From NCBI RefSeq assembly GCF_000016605.1, contig NC_009440.1, forward strand, positions 372,001 through 436,000: 64,000 bases of DNA, read 5' to 3'. This document shows positions 36,053 through 45,904 of the stretch, piece by piece (the first letter of the stretch is position 1; each line of letters starts with the position of its first letter). The notes under the pieces were generated by a model. The model was given only the letters and a program-made list of their open reading frames with translations, had not been told where the DNA came from and did not search any database. The position numbers and the translations under genes are program-made. Origin of the DNA: Metallosphaera sedula DSM 5348 (GTDB lineage Archaea > Thermoproteota > Thermoprotei_A > Sulfolobales > Sulfolobaceae).

Positions 36053-36529
36053 ATGAAGCTGTGGTTAGTAGGTGTTGCGGTAGTAGTCTTAATCGTAGTG
36101 GGATACTTCGGTTATCAATTTTTAACCACAGGTCCCGTAACGGTGTACGCAGAGGATGCACCTAGCGTTTCAGTGACCTTGACAATCACATCGATTATGT
36201 TGCATGAAGTTAATGGTTCTTGGATTACAGTTTCCAATAAGACCATAGTCTATCAACTAGGGTCTAACCTAACTCAACTCGTATCAGGCAGAATACCCGC
36301 AGGGAAATATAACGAAATATTCCTCTATATAAAGAACGCATCCACATCAGTTCTAGGGGTAAGTGTAACCATACCTAGCAACGTTTTGAAGATCCATTTC
36401 ATTGCAGATAAGGACCTAATAGTATCTCCTACCCAAAACGCCGAAGTTATAATAAGCTTCCCCCATATGTCCATATCCAGCGGATCACTTATAATTTCCC
36501 CATCAATTACTGCTGAAGCTATAAACTAG
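36053..36529 (+). CDS. Secreted/anchored protein, DUF4382-like
   Basis: A 158-residue protein with one N-terminal membrane segment (LWLVGVAVVVLIVVGYFGYQFL) and an external beta-sandwich domain. Its pattern fits DUF4382: VTVYAEDAPSVSVTLTITSIMLHEV...W near the start, YQLGSNLTQLVSGRIPAGKYNEIFLYI in the middle, and a strand LKIHFIADKDLIV. This family is found on archaeal and bacterial surfaces and has no known activity. Several sequons are present. It stands as a single gene. Confidence 0.7.
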   Translation: MKLWLVGVAVVVLIVVGYFGYQFLTTGPVTVYAEDAPSVSVTLTITSIMLHEVNGSWITVSNKTIVYQLGSNLTQLVSGRIPAGKYNEIFLYIKNASTSVLGVSVTIPSNVLKIHFIADKDLIVSPTQNAEVIISFPHMSISSGSLIISPSITAEAIN

Positions 36530-36680
36530 ACTCACCCGTTCTCCTCGATGGGCCGTCTCTCACGCCAACTAGATTTTTGGATTTAAGCTCCTTTGATCAT
36601 TTACTCCTGTTACATGGTTTACCGAAAATCCACTTTCCTAAGCTTTAATAAAAACCGTTTCAAATCTATAATGAGTAAAA

Positions 36681-37601
36681 ATGGCTAAGGTAGGTTTCAT
36701 AGGAGCGGGAAAAATTGGACAAACCATAGCTTACTCGGCCCTGGTGAGCGGGGCTGTGGACGAGGCTGTAATTTATGATATCATTCCTGAACTCCCAGAC
36801 AAATTTGAGCATGAGCTTAGGCACGCCTTCGCGACCAAGGGAATAAAGGCGAATGTTCTAGGGACCAATTCCCTAGATGACGTATCTGGAATGGACATCG
36901 TTGTTATCTCGGCTGGTAAACCTAGGAAACCAGGTATGAGCAGGAGAGATCTATTCGTGGATAATGCTAAGATAATGATAGACCTAGCTCAGAAACTTCC
37001 CTCTAAGAATCCTGGAGCGATATACCTAATGGTAGCAAACCCAGTTGACATGATGGCATCGGTGTTCATGAAATACTCCAAGCAGTTCACCATAAGCGCC
37101 GGAGATCAAGTAGAGACCATGAGAATGAGATCCTTCATTGCAAAGAAGCTTAAGATACCCGTGACCTCCGTGGATGGATTCGTGGGAGGTGAACATGGGG
37201 AGGATGCCGTGGTCCTGTGGAGCACCGTGAAGATTAAGGGAAAACCCGTGGATGAGTTCAACATTAACAAGGACGAGGTAAGCGATTACGTCAAGAAGAT
37301 TCCTGGCGAGATAATCAGGGTAATAGGTGGTACCACCTGGGGTCCTGGGACCATCATAGCTGACATCATCAAGTCCATTGCGTTCAGCGAGAATAGGGTT
37401 ATGAGTATTGCAACTCCGAAGGAGTACGAGAAGGAGATAATACATGTGAGCGCTCCCACTGTTGTAGGGTCTAGTATAGGTCCGTCCCTAGAGTCCCTTC
37501 TAGATGAGAAGGATAGATGGCATCTAAACTCCGCAATGAAGGATTTCTACGAGGCATACAAGGAAAATCTAAAGCAGCTGGAACAGGCAACCAAGGCTTA
37601 A
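36681..37601 (+). CDS. mdh: Malate dehydrogenase
   Basis: NAD(P)-dependent interconversion of malate and oxaloacetate in the citric acid cycle. Seen: Rossmann start [15 protein letters not shown], the substrate-side loop [13 protein letters not shown] where Arg after the proline-lysine region marks malate rather than lactate enzymes, NPVD, and the catalytic His in [10 protein letters not shown]. Length (306) is normal. The message may start at 36671, where ATGAGTAAAA would give an out-of-frame 5-codon peptide ending over the mdh start; the real start ATGGCT follows ten bases on. Confidence 0.93.
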   Translation: MAKVGFIGAGKIGQTIAYSALVSGAVDEAVIYDIIPELPDKFEHELRHAFATKGIKANVLGTNSLDDVSGMDIVVISAGKPRKPGMSRRDLFVDNAKIMIDLAQKLPSKNPGAIYLMVANPVDMMASVFMKYSKQFTISAGDQVETMRMRSFIAKKLKIPVTSVDGFVGGEHGEDAVVLWSTVKIKGKPVDEFNINKDEVSDYVKKIPGEIIRVIGGTTWGPGTIIADIIKSIAFSENRVMSIATPKEYEKEIIHVSAPTVVGSSIGPSLESLLDEKDRWHLNSAMKDFYEAYKENLKQLEQATKA

Positions 37602-37739
37602 GGCTCATTTATTTTCCAATTTTTCAATGACTTAGTATTTTCACAATCTTCCCTAAAAACCCTTGGTGTTTAACTCGGATGAGCTTTGATTTACACTACT
37701 TTAATATCTACGGACTCTACTATATGCTAGGTTCAAAAA

Positions 37740-38108
37740 TTGAAAGTGAAAGACCTAGAGCCCAGAAGAAGGGCAGACGTAACTGTAAAGGTAGTTAGTC
37801 TTGGAGAAAAAAGAAATGTAATTGGAAAGGACGGTTCTTCTCATCAGGTGATGGACGTTCTTGTTGGGGATGAGACAGGTTCCATCCTCATGAGTGTATG
37901 GGATTCAAATATTCAGAAGGTATCCCAGGGAAAGGTATTTGCAATCGAGGACGGTTTCGTCTCAGTACATAGGGGATCCATGAGACTATCCCTTGGTAGG
38001 ACTGGGAAGATGGTGGAGACTCAGGGTACCTTTGAGGTAAACACCCAAAACAACGTATCCAACAGAGTTGTTGAAGAGGAACCAAGAAGAAGGTACGGAA
38101 GGTACTAA
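37740..38108 (+). CDS. OB-fold single-stranded DNA-binding (SSB/RPA-like) protein
   Basis: The 122 residues match the crenarchaeal SSB/RPA OB fold: VKDLEPRRRADVTVKVVSLGEKRNV, then VMDVLVGDETGSILMSVWDSN, which is the hallmark GDETG-W strand, and FAIEDGFVSVHRGSMRLSLG. The flexible tail is short (EEEPRRRYGRY) compared with the Gly/Arg-rich tail of the main Sulfolobus SSB, so this may be a paralogue. The start is a TTG at 37740 or the GTG two codons later. It binds ssDNA or RNA in the cytoplasm by inference. Confidence 0.8.
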   Translation: MKVKDLEPRRRADVTVKVVSLGEKRNVIGKDGSSHQVMDVLVGDETGSILMSVWDSNIQKVSQGKVFAIEDGFVSVHRGSMRLSLGRTGKMVETQGTFEVNTQNNVSNRVVEEEPRRRYGRY

Positions 38109-38145
38109 AAATTATTTTTATTTTTACTCATTATTTTGCTTTATT

Positions 38146-39330
38146 CTAGTTAAGATTTGAGACCTTCAAGGTTTCTGGACCTACTGCTAGACCAATCCCA
38201 GCTATTATCGCCCCTAGACCAAGAACAATCACTGCCGAATGTGATACTGAGGTCACCGTGGAAAGCTGAGAAATAAACAGTTGAGTAAAACCAGCAACTA
38301 TGAAGGCTCCGTTGTAAGAGAAGCCCACTCCCGTGGCCCTACTAAACGTCTTAAACCTCTCAGCCAGGTAGCTGGGAGATATGGCTGAAGCAAGGTTCAT
38401 TCCAAAGCCGAAAAGCACCATGGACAATAATGTGGGAGACCCTGCAAGGTAGAACCATGAAGCCGTGAGTAACCCCACAACTACCCCCACAATGCCCATG
38501 ACTTTCCTTCCCACGAAGTCAGAGAGGAGGCCAGAGAGTACCATTGCAGGTATGCCAACAACGTTCATGATCAACGCCAGGAAACCGTACACCTGCGGAG
38601 ATAGGTGAAGAACCTGTCCCAGATACACGGGTATGAACTGTGGTCCGGCGTATATCATTACCCAGAAACCTATCATAACCAGGATAGTTTGCCACAACGG
38701 AGATAGACCCTTAATTGGATATTCCTTTTGTGCTTCCACGTATATCTTGGGTTCGGTAACCTTGGCGCGTATCAGGAGGGCCAAAACTGCAGGGATTACA
38801 CCTATGAAGAAGATATACCTCCAACCTGTGACGAAGAAACCAGGCGTCTTTGCTAGGGATGTGAAAAGTAAGTCTACGATCACGAAACCTAGTAGAGTAC
38901 CTGACTGCATGACGCCAGAAAGAAGCCCCCTCCACCTTGATACGCTCTCCATGGCTAGGGTGAATGAGCTCGACACGTCACCGCCAATGAAAATCCCCTG
39001 AATTACCCTCAGCAGGGAAACTGTGACAGGGGCCAGTATGCCAATCTGAGCGTAGGGTGGTACCAATCCCGTGAGACCTATGGAGAGGGAATAACCTAGG
39101 ACCGTGATAATGAGGGCCTTCTTTCTCCCCTGAAGGTCAGCGAAAAACCCGAAAAGGAAACCGCCTAGGGGTCTCGTGACCACTGTAAAAATAATGGGTA
39201 AAACTGCACCAAGCAAACCCAGTGTGGGGTAAAATACCTTCTCTAGGATGGTTGCCGTTATCACCACTGCCCCGAGATCGTAAGAGTCCATCACCCACGA
39301 GAGATATGCGCCTATGAAATTAGATCTCAT
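38146..39330 (-). CDS. MFS transporter (metabolite:H+ symporter type)
   Basis: A full-length 394-residue twelve-segment permease. TM1 begins with a short polar lead and ...[13 protein letters not shown]; the loop motif is [14 protein letters not shown] and its second-half repeat [15 protein letters not shown]4 has [13 protein letters not shown]. The C-terminal VGPETLKV is shared with the MFS protein at 44.4-45.7 kb, pointing to paralogues. These features fit the metabolite:H+ symporter branch (shikimate, dicarboxylates). It is transcribed convergently with the SSB-like gene. Confidence 0.82.
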   Translation of the reverse strand: MRSNFIGAYLSWVMDSYDLGAVVITATILEKVFYPTLGLLGAVLPIIFTVVTRPLGGFLFGFFADLQGRKKALIITVLGYSLSIGLTGLVPPYAQIGILAPVTVSLLRVIQGIFIGGDVSSSFTLAMESVSRWRGLLSGVMQSGTLLGFVIVDLLFTSLAKTPGFFVTGWRYIFFIGVIPAVLALLIRAKVTEPKIYVEAQKEYPIKGLSPLWQTILVMIGFWVMIYAGPQFIPVYLGQVLHLSPQVYGFLALIMNVVGIPAMVLSGLLSDFVGRKVMGIVGVVVGLLTASWFYLAGSPTLLSMVLFGFGMNLASAISPSYLAERFKTFSRATGVGFSYNGAFIVAGFTQLFISQLSTVTSVSHSAVIVLGLGAIIAGIGLAVGPETLKVSNLN

Positions 39331-39400
39331 GAACCCCGAAATAGAAATTATAATTTAAAAACTTGATTGCGAAAAAGCTAGATAAAAAGGAAAATAAAAA

Positions 39401-40876
39401 TTATTTCCGTTTTAGGAAAATCACTGCCACCGCTATAATAACGACAACAACTACAACTATTCCGACAATTAGTAAGGTATTAGACGAGCCTGAGGATGGT
39501 TTAGGTGAAGGAGTCGTTGTGTTAGTGGTGGTTGACGTAGATGTGTTAGTGGTTGTTGTCTTCGTCGTATTTGTCGTTGACGTAGATGTGTTAGTGGTTG
39601 TTGTCTTCGTCGTGGTAGGCTGTTGAACAACTGTGAACTGTGAGGATGAGTTGTAGACTGGAACTTCTCCCTTGGGGGTCAAAGAGTATGTGCTTACCTT
39701 GATGGAAAGGGGTTGCGTCGAGTTGAGGTTAAAGAGCAGGGTAAAATTCTCAGCCTGCCCTGGCTTTAAGGTATAGTTCAAGGCCTTGTTAAGGACGGTC
39801 GTCGAACCCTGAGATGCTATGACGAGAACATAACCCTGACCTGAAGTGTTCCCTTCATTCTTTACAGTGACTATCAAGTCATACGTAATGTTGGTTTGTA
39901 ACTGGGTAACTTCCTGACCGTTATAGGAAACTAATAGCGTTGCCACTGGCTTAAACACCAAGGGGAGGAAAGTGATTTGTACCGTTACCGAGCTGTTTTT
40001 CACCGTAACTTCACCTGTAACATCCTTGCTTAGATAACCTGTGACGTTCTGCACCGAATAGGTGTAGGTTCCGGCTGGAACCTGGAAGGTTATCATGTTA
40101 GAGGTTGATGATTTAGTTGTGCCGTTGAGGGTAACGGACCATTGTGTCCCTGCGGGTAGGCCTGTCTGCACAAAGCTCACGTTGTATACGTTCACTGGCG
40201 ATACTCCCACGTAAAGTGGATACGTCTCACTTACTGAGATGTTGGGATTGGCCTTGACGTTAACAAGGAACGTATATATACCTGCAGTGGATGGGGTCCA
40301 GATAAAGCTTAGTGTTTCCGAGGCCCCAGGAGCTATGCTAGCTATGGGAACGTCAGACGTAACGACTTTTCCGTTGTAGAGGACTGTCTCATTCACCTCT
40401 GTGAGCGCATTAACGTTACCCTGATTCTGAACCTCCACACCAACAACATATGATGTGCCAGGCTGTAGCTCCGTGACTGAGGCTCCGGTACTTTGCTGTA
40501 AAACCACTAACTTAACAATCACTAGCTTAACGAATGGCAGAGCGAACGTCACGTTTATACTAAGCGAGGAATTCACGAACACTTGTCCATTAGAAGGTGT
40601 TGGAATATAGTTGCCCACGTTTGGAATTGAGAAGGATGAGTAACTTGCTCCCTGAACTTGAAACACTATCTCATTGCTCGTGGAGTTCTTTGTCTGTCCG
40701 TTAAAGGTAACGGACCACATGGTTCCGCTGGGCAACCCATGCTCCATAAAGGTGACGTTGTAAGTTTGAGTGGTAGAGGCTCCAGTGCCAATAGAGCCGG
40801 CAATTAATCCTATGAAAGATCCGAGTAGTAAAATTAACAATGTTGAGCCTAAGATTTGTCTCATGATCCCAAACAT
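39401..40876 (-). CDS. Surface protein with repeated beta domains, Thr-rich stalk and C-terminal anchor
   Basis: An N-terminal signal segment is followed by two copies of a roughly 75-residue beta domain (near 38-112 and 225-305) with the shared pattern GLPxGTxWSVTxNGxTKxST...FQV. Each is followed by a CARDB-like domain (GTSYVVGVEVQNQGN and NITYDLIVTVKNEGN). A Thr/Asn/Ser stalk of about 40 residues and a C-terminal hydrophobic anchor with a KRK tail close the 491-residue chain. Heavily N-glycosylatable. This looks like a cell-surface adhesin or S-layer-associated protein; no catalytic motif is seen. Confidence 0.78.
   Translation of the reverse strand: MFGIMRQILGSTLLILLLGSFIGLIAGSIGTGASTTQTYNVTFMEHGLPSGTMWSVTFNGQTKNSTSNEIVFQVQGASYSSFSIPNVGNYIPTPSNGQVFVNSSLSINVTFALPFVKLVIVKLVVLQQSTGASVTELQPGTSYVVGVEVQNQGNVNALTEVNETVLYNGKVVTSDVPIASIAPGASETLSFIWTPSTAGIYTFLVNVKANPNISVSETYPLYVGVSPVNVYNVSFVQTGLPAGTQWSVTLNGTTKSSTSNMITFQVPAGTYTYSVQNVTGYLSKDVTGEVTVKNSSVTVQITFLPLVFKPVATLLVSYNGQEVTQLQTNITYDLIVTVKNEGNTSGQGYVLVIASQGSTTVLNKALNYTLKPGQAENFTLLFNLNSTQPLSIKVSTYSLTPKGEVPVYNSSSQFTVVQQPTTTKTTTTNTSTSTTNTTKTTTTNTSTSTTTNTTTPSPKPSSGSSNTLLIVGIVVVVVVIIAVAVIFLKRK
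39531..39613. repeat. 45-base tandem repeat in the Thr-rich stalk
   Basis: A 38-base block at 39531-39568 recurs exactly at 39576-39613, a 45-base period that keeps frame (15 codons, TTKTTTTNTSTSTTN). Copy number may vary between strains. Confidence 0.75.
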
Positions 40877-41079
40877 TTTTTGAGCACCAATATTAAAACT
40901 TTATCAGAACAGACCAATTGTTACTATACCAAAGAAGACTAAGTGAGAAACCTGAACAAGACAATGATGTCCAATCACCCGATGTCACGACATGGCGAAT
41001 GGGTCATACGAGATAGAGAACGTACAAGGCTAACATAGGACTTTGTACTGTAACTAGACCCCTGAATTTTAACACTACG

Positions 41080-41325
41080 TCAAGAAAATCCCTTTTCCTT
41101 TAATAACTCATTTACGACCCTAAGAAGAATAATTATATCATATTTTGCTGACCCCTCGGTTAAACAAGGACATAGAATATCCTGTGAGTCGGGGTCATTG
41201 TGTTGATAGGAGTGAAGGAGAAGGGCTAAGTTAGTATAGACATCAATTTTATCGCCAATTACTTGACCCACCTGGTTCAGGAGAGTTGCAGGCATTATGG
41301 CAATGATCCAGTCAACTCCTTTCAA
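41080..41325 (-). CDS. Possible small protein of unknown function
   Basis: The 81-residue frame begins with TTG at 41325, 24 bases after an in-frame stop, and has no family I recognise. It reads like a protein, with two amphipathic helices (WIIAIMPATLLNQVGQVI and YDIIILLRVVNELLKEKG) and a CPC motif in the middle. There is no clear ribosome site or TATA box. It lies in an otherwise empty 680-base region between two surface-protein genes (40877-41557), in which I see no other gene or repeat. Confidence 0.35.
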   Translation of the reverse strand: MKGVDWIIAIMPATLLNQVGQVIGDKIDVYTNLALLLHSYQHNDPDSQDILCPCLTEGSAKYDIIILLRVVNELLKEKGFS

Positions 41326-41557
41326 CCTTCTTACTGCCTTTTGTTTTTACCTTTCCTGGAAATAGATTGGCTAATTTATCTTTATTCTCGACTAAAAAGG
41401 CTGAGACTAGCGCTTTCTAAGCTTGAAATGGTTTACCGGCAGACATCTCTTACTGTTCATCTATGCCTGGCTCCGTTATAGAGATTTTACTTTTCTAAGC
41501 CTTGAGAAATAAAATCAAAAATATAGAATAAAATTAAAAATTTTTAACTTAGCTATG

Positions 41558-41890
41558 TTAACCCCAGCTATATCCTCCTGAGGAACCAGAGGAACTCGAA
41601 CTACCTGACGAAGATGAACCGCTTGAGGAACTACCTGATGAACTACTGTTAGAGGAACTACCTGATGAAGATGAACCGCTAGATGATCCCGTTGACGAAG
41701 TTCCAGATGAACCGCTCGAAGATGTCATTGTAGTGCTGCTTGATGATTGAGTCTTAGCGTGGGAGGACATGTGGGTCAGGGCCATTCCCATGAACGCTCC
41801 GCCCATAACTAGAACTATTACTGTTATTGCTATGACGGCTATTTGAGAAACGCCTAGAGCCTTCATTACTTTAACAGGGTTATTCAACAT
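41558..41890 (-). CDS. Ser/Gly-rich surface protein
   Basis: One N-terminal hydrophobic segment (SQIAVIAITVIVLVMGGAFMGMAL) is followed by about 70 residues that are almost only Ser, Gly and Thr, ending in SSGGYSWG. The low-complexity tail would lie outside the cell and could be heavily O-glycosylated. The codon series repeats: a 25-base block near 41601 recurs 57 bases on. The N terminus lacks a standard archaeal type IV pilin cleavage motif. I chose the second ATG (41890); another lies six codons upstream. Confidence 0.55.
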   Translation of the reverse strand: MLNNPVKVMKALGVSQIAVIAITVIVLVMGGAFMGMALTHMSSHAKTQSSSSTTMTSSSGSSGTSSTGSSSGSSSSGSSSNSSSSGSSSSGSSSSGSSSSSGSSGGYSWG

Positions 41891-41970
41891 TATAATACTT
41901 TTACCCAAATCTTGTCAGGTTTAGAAACTCACGTTGTATACGATTTAGTTTTTACAATTTGGGAAAAGGC

Positions 41971-41980
41971 ATATTTATAC
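41971..41980 (+). promoter_or_regulatory. TATA box upstream of the half-MFS gene
   Basis: ATATTTATAC is centred 25 bases before the ATG at 42001, which opens a 13-codon frame and not the MFS frame. Confidence 0.5.
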
Positions 41981-42043
41981 TCCACGTCAAACCCAGTTTA
42001 ATGAGTAACACTTCAACAGTAAACGGTGTATTAAGATATTAAG

Positions 42044-42703
42044 GTGAGAAAAGTTGATCCATTCGCGGTTTTCAAGAATCCCGTGTACAGAGTTAGAGTA
42101 ATAGCGGTGATGCTATCGATCTTCTTCTTCTACTTCGGGGAGTATCCCTATCTCACCGAGTATCCCCTATGGACATCCTCTTTCCTTCACTACTCCGGAG
42201 CCTTGGGTAACGAGATAACGTTCCTGTTTGGACTTGCTGGGATTGCGACTTTCCTAGGGTCAATAGGTCTTAGGTTTGTGGTGGAAAGGGTGAGAAGGGC
42301 CGTTCTGGTCACCTTCTCCTATTTCGTAGGCATGTTACTAGGGGTCCTAATTGCCGTGGTTGGGGCAATAGCTAGGGATATTCCCTTAACCTTCCTAGGA
42401 CTTGTGCTCGCCAATTTCATAGGCGTTGGATGGTCAAACCAGCTCAACTACTTAAATGGGACAGAAAACGTCCCGACTTACGCCAGGGCAACGTCATTCG
42501 CCTTTTCCGACGGATTCGCCCATCTCGGTGCTGCAATATCAACGGCGATTATATTCGACTTCATACCAGTTCTAGGCAACGTTCAGACTTGGGTTCTGTT
42601 CCAGGTTCCGATGGTAATCATGGGGTTAATACTGATTAAGGTTCTGCCCAACACCATTGGACGGAGCCTAGAGAGCGTCAATGAGGCCGAGGCAGGAACC
42701 TAA
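42044..42703 (+). pseudogene. C-terminal half of an MFS transporter (likely remnant)
   Basis: The 219 residues hold only six hydrophobic segments and match TM7-TM12 of an MFS protein: the central loop DPFAVFKNPVYRVR, TM7 IAVMLSIFFFYFGEYPYL, a VVERVRRAVLVTF loop in the place of the second-half MFS motif, and TM10-12. The N-terminal half is missing. The promoter fits a start at 42001, where ATG opens MSNTSTVNGVLRY and stops at 42042; the MFS frame then starts with GTG at 42044. A deletion that removed TM1-6 and left the old start is the simplest reading. The remaining frame is intact, so a working half-transporter is not excluded. Confidence 0.6.
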
Positions 42704-42843
42704 ATTTTCTTAAATATTATTTAGTTTTTTCCCTTGAAAACCTTCTAGTTTTTATCTCAATTGGTTGTTTTCACGAGAAATAGCTAAAAATAATTCCTTT
42801 TAATGAAAAAAGCTTATATTATGATTTTATTATTAGAGCACGT

Positions 42844-44379
42844 ATGCCTCTTAAAAAAGAACTCAGCTATCTGGATCTAATTATCCTCGGAATAGCCGGG
42901 GCTGTAGGAACTGGTGCACTTTTCAGTACTGCAGGAATGACTGCAGACGCAGGTCCTTCAGCAGTTATTTCGTGGATACTAGGGGGAGTATTCTACCTTT
43001 TTATCGGACTTACTTATAGCGAAATTTCAATGAACCTGCCTGAGGCTGGTGGTCCATCCAGGTATAGTCTGTATTCACATGGGAAACTTACCAATCTGAT
43101 TAATGCAATGGCGGATCTAGTGTGGTACCTTTTCATTCCACCCATAGAGGCCCTGGCCGTGGTTGAGGGACTTACTTTCTTTTTCCCTTCCTTGCTTACC
43201 CCTGCCGGGACTCCAACCCTCCTCGGAGGGCTTGTTGGAGTTATCCTCCTTATCCTCTTCATTCCGTTCAACTATTTCGGCGTCAAGGCTTTTGGAAGGT
43301 CAACCACATCCTTCGGAACGGTTAAACTAGTATTGTACGTAGCCCTCGCGCTAGGCGTTATGGGAGTGTTTTTCTCTGCCAAGAACTTCGTGAGTTACGG
43401 CGGTCTAGCGCCATTTGGACTAGCGGGAATGTTCACGGCAATACCTCTCGCCATGTTTGCCTTCGGAGGAATAAGAGTAATACCAGATTATGCAGAGGAG
43501 GCCAGGGATAGGAGAAGGCTCTCGTCTGCCATAATTCTAACCGTGATTGGACAAACCTTGATCTACGTATTATTTGCTATCGCATTCGTTGGGGGAATAA
43601 ACTGGAGTAAAGTTGCCCTATCTCCAGGAAACTGGACAGGGGTAACCTCAGCCCTTCCAGGAAACCCATTCGTGGACCTATCGCAGAGCAATTCAGCTCT
43701 TCTGATACTGGCTCTCATCGTGGCACTGATTGGGCCATTCGTGACAGGTTACATCTACCTTGGGGCTGGGACAAGGGTTCTGTTTGCCATGGGGAGGACA
43801 GGAATAGTCACTAAACTTATGAAGCAGTTACACAGCACCTACTCAATCCCCGTTTGGGCTCTCCTCGTGTTCGGGATCGTGGGCGCAGTGATAACTTTCC
43901 TGACATCCCCAATACCCACAATATACAGCCTGATTAGCGATGCCGTTGTTGCTGGTTATCTAGGATTTGCAGTGAACCCAGTGGCTATGATGGCCATGAG
44001 GAAGAAATACGAGTATAAACTCAAGGGGGGACCAGTGATAGCAGCTCTAGCCTTCGTGTTCTCATCTCTCATTGCCTTCTGGAGTGGCTGGCCATCGGTG
44101 CCTTACTCGGTTATCATAATAGCCATAGCTGTTGGGATATTCGGTGCTGTATACAGGGCTTTTGAAAACGTCTTCAACTCTCTATGGTACATTGCCTATA
44201 TAGCTTTCATTACCCTCATGACCTACATAGGAAGTGATGGAGCACTCTCCCTGATCAACTTCTACCTAGCATCTGCACTTGTCGCCGTAATCTCGGTTGC
44301 AGTGTTTTTCCCATGGGGTATAATATCAGCGAAGAGAGACATAAAAATCCCAACAGAACAAGAAATAGAAAATCAATAA
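42844..44379 (+). CDS. APC-superfamily amino acid permease
   Basis: A 511-residue protein with twelve to fourteen hydrophobic segments. TM1 has the broken-helix motif IILGIAGAVGTGALF that binds the substrate carboxyl and amino groups in APC transporters, followed by GPSAVISWILGGVFYLFIGLTYSEISMNLPEAGGPSRY, the family signature through TM2. TM6 has FGGIRVIPDYAEEARDRRR. It would import amino acids or amines with protons. The next gene is an MFS permease on the other strand, 3 bases away. Confidence 0.9.
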   Translation: MPLKKELSYLDLIILGIAGAVGTGALFSTAGMTADAGPSAVISWILGGVFYLFIGLTYSEISMNLPEAGGPSRYSLYSHGKLTNLINAMADLVWYLFIPPIEALAVVEGLTFFFPSLLTPAGTPTLLGGLVGVILLILFIPFNYFGVKAFGRSTTSFGTVKLVLYVALALGVMGVFFSAKNFVSYGGLAPFGLAGMFTAIPLAMFAFGGIRVIPDYAEEARDRRRLSSAIILTVIGQTLIYVLFAIAFVGGINWSKVALSPGNWTGVTSALPGNPFVDLSQSNSALLILALIVALIGPFVTGYIYLGAGTRVLFAMGRTGIVTKLMKQLHSTYSIPVWALLVFGIVGAVITFLTSPIPTIYSLISDAVVAGYLGFAVNPVAMMAMRKKYEYKLKGGPVIAALAFVFSSLIAFWSGWPSVPYSVIIIAIAVGIFGAVYRAFENVFNSLWYIAYIAFITLMTYIGSDGALSLINFYLASALVAVISVAVFFPWGIISAKRDIKIPTEQEIENQ

Positions 44380-44382
44380 TTT

Positions 44383-45720
44383 TTATACCTTTTGGGGTTC
44401 TTCGGTTAGTCTCGTTCCCAGGGTTTCTGGACCCAGGTATTGTCCTATCCCCACAAATATTGCACCTAGGATTAGCAAAGCTGCTGTAGAGAACCAAACG
44501 TTCTCTGGAGTGTCAATTCCCTTGAATAGGTATTCGTGCATAAGTTCCACGTATATGCTAAACCAACCTCCCACAAATATTCCAGATGAATACCCAAAAC
44601 CTACACCTGAAGCTCTCATTGAGGCCTTGAATCTCTCAGAGAGATAGATGGGTATTACTCCCCAGGGAGCCTGAGTTATTATTCCTATCAACACGGAAGC
44701 TAAGGATGCTCCGACCACATTACCTGACTTCGCGGAGGTAAAGAGAAGATAGTATACAGGGACAGAGAGAATTAAGGTAATGAAGACCCAAATCAGTGTC
44801 AATCTTCTCCTCCCTAGGTACTGGGAAAGGGCCCCAAACGTCACTGCACCTGCAAAGGCTGCATAAGTACCGTAGGAGTAGATGCTCTCAGCCTCTTGAA
44901 GGGAGAACACCGAGGGAGCGTGTTCAAGAATCGCTGGCACGAAGGCAAATAGGGAATAGGCGTAAAAGAACATACCAGTCATATACACCATAACCTGAAA
45001 GAAGTCCCTCCTGTAGGGCTTTCTAAACAGATCTGTGAGCGGACTTTTCCTGACCATGTTCCTGTTCTTCACGTCCTGAAACACCGGAGTCTCCTTCATT
45101 GATAGCCTCACAGCTAGGGCGATGACCGCGGGTGCTAGAGCAGTAAGGAAAACATATCTCCATGCGAAGTCCTCCACTCCCTTTAACCCGTATATTCCCA
45201 CGAAGGCTCCCTCAACTACAGCTGCCAGGGCAGCTCCAAAGGAAAAACCTCCCTGTACAAATCCGCTTATCAAACCTCTCCACTTGAAAGGGGTCCACTC
45301 CATGGCAAAGGGATGGCCCGCGGAGTACTCGCCGCCAGCGAAAATCCCAACCAGTACCCTGAGGAGAACAAAAAGAACGAAGGAGAGTATTCCCACCTCC
45401 GAGTATGTGGGAAGGGCAGCAGTGAGTGCACTTACCAAGCCTAGGCCAAGGACTGTGATGATTAGGTCAGCTCTCCTCCCAATCTTATCGCCAAGGTTTC
45501 CAAATATGGCTGAGCCAAGAGGTCTAAAGATGATTGTTAAGGAGTAACTCAGAATTATGTTAAAGGTAGCAAGCAGGGGGGACTCGGGAGGTAGAAGAAC
45601 CTTGGCTAAGATGGGAGCTATACTCAAAATCATTGTTAGATCGTAGGAGTCGAGAAGGAATCCCACAAACTGGGATGAGACCGCCTTTACAGAATCAACT
45701 CCAAATCTTTCAGGTTCCAT
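44383..45720 (-). CDS. MFS transporter (metabolite:H+ symporter type)
   Basis: A twelve-segment permease of about 445 residues. TM1 contains [15 protein letters not shown]; the loop motif is [16 protein letters not shown]4 [17 protein letters not shown]; the end is [10 protein letters not shown], nearly the same as in the MFS gene at 38.1 kb. The branch includes carriers of dicarboxylates and aromatic acids. The ATG at 45720 (MEPERF) is preferred over one seven codons earlier. It converges with the APC permease gene. Confidence 0.82.
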   Translation of the reverse strand: MEPERFGVDSVKAVSSQFVGFLLDSYDLTMILSIAPILAKVLLPPESPLLATFNIILSYSLTIIFRPLGSAIFGNLGDKIGRRADLIITVLGLGLVSALTAALPTYSEVGILSFVLFVLLRVLVGIFAGGEYSAGHPFAMEWTPFKWRGLISGFVQGGFSFGAALAAVVEGAFVGIYGLKGVEDFAWRYVFLTALAPAVIALAVRLSMKETPVFQDVKNRNMVRKSPLTDLFRKPYRRDFFQVMVYMTGMFFYAYSLFAFVPAILEHAPSVFSLQEAESIYSYGTYAAFAGAVTFGALSQYLGRRRLTLIWVFITLILSVPVYYLLFTSAKSGNVVGASLASVLIGIITQAPWGVIPIYLSERFKASMRASGVGFGYSSGIFVGGWFSIYVELMHEYLFKGIDTPENVWFSTAALLILGAIFVGIGQYLGPETLGTRLTEEPQKV

Positions 45721-45904
45721 GGCATCTGTCCATAATATCATAGGTTAATAGAATTTTCTTTCAATTCAAGTCGAATATAATGAAGTTTATTTTCATTTTA
45801 TCAGGAAAAATGACACCTGATTAATGTTTTATTGTAATGCTGAATAAGTAGGAGTTAAAGGATGTATAAGCAAAAGATATTATCTAAACATTCAATTGTT
45901 ACTC

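Noticed and set aside
37026-37445. Minus-strand frame of 139 codons inside mdh
   Set aside because: It is fully antisense to malate dehydrogenase, whose motifs are intact, and its His/Gly-rich translation is typical of a shadow frame.
41263-41481. Plus-strand frame of 72 codons
   Set aside because: No start signal or family; the opposite-strand frame at 41080-41325 looks more protein-like.
41558-41908. Possible archaeal pilin signal in the Ser-rich protein
   Set aside because: The residues before the hydrophobic stretch (MKALGVSQ) do not fit the usual class III cleavage motif, because a Gly stands where a small aliphatic residue is needed.
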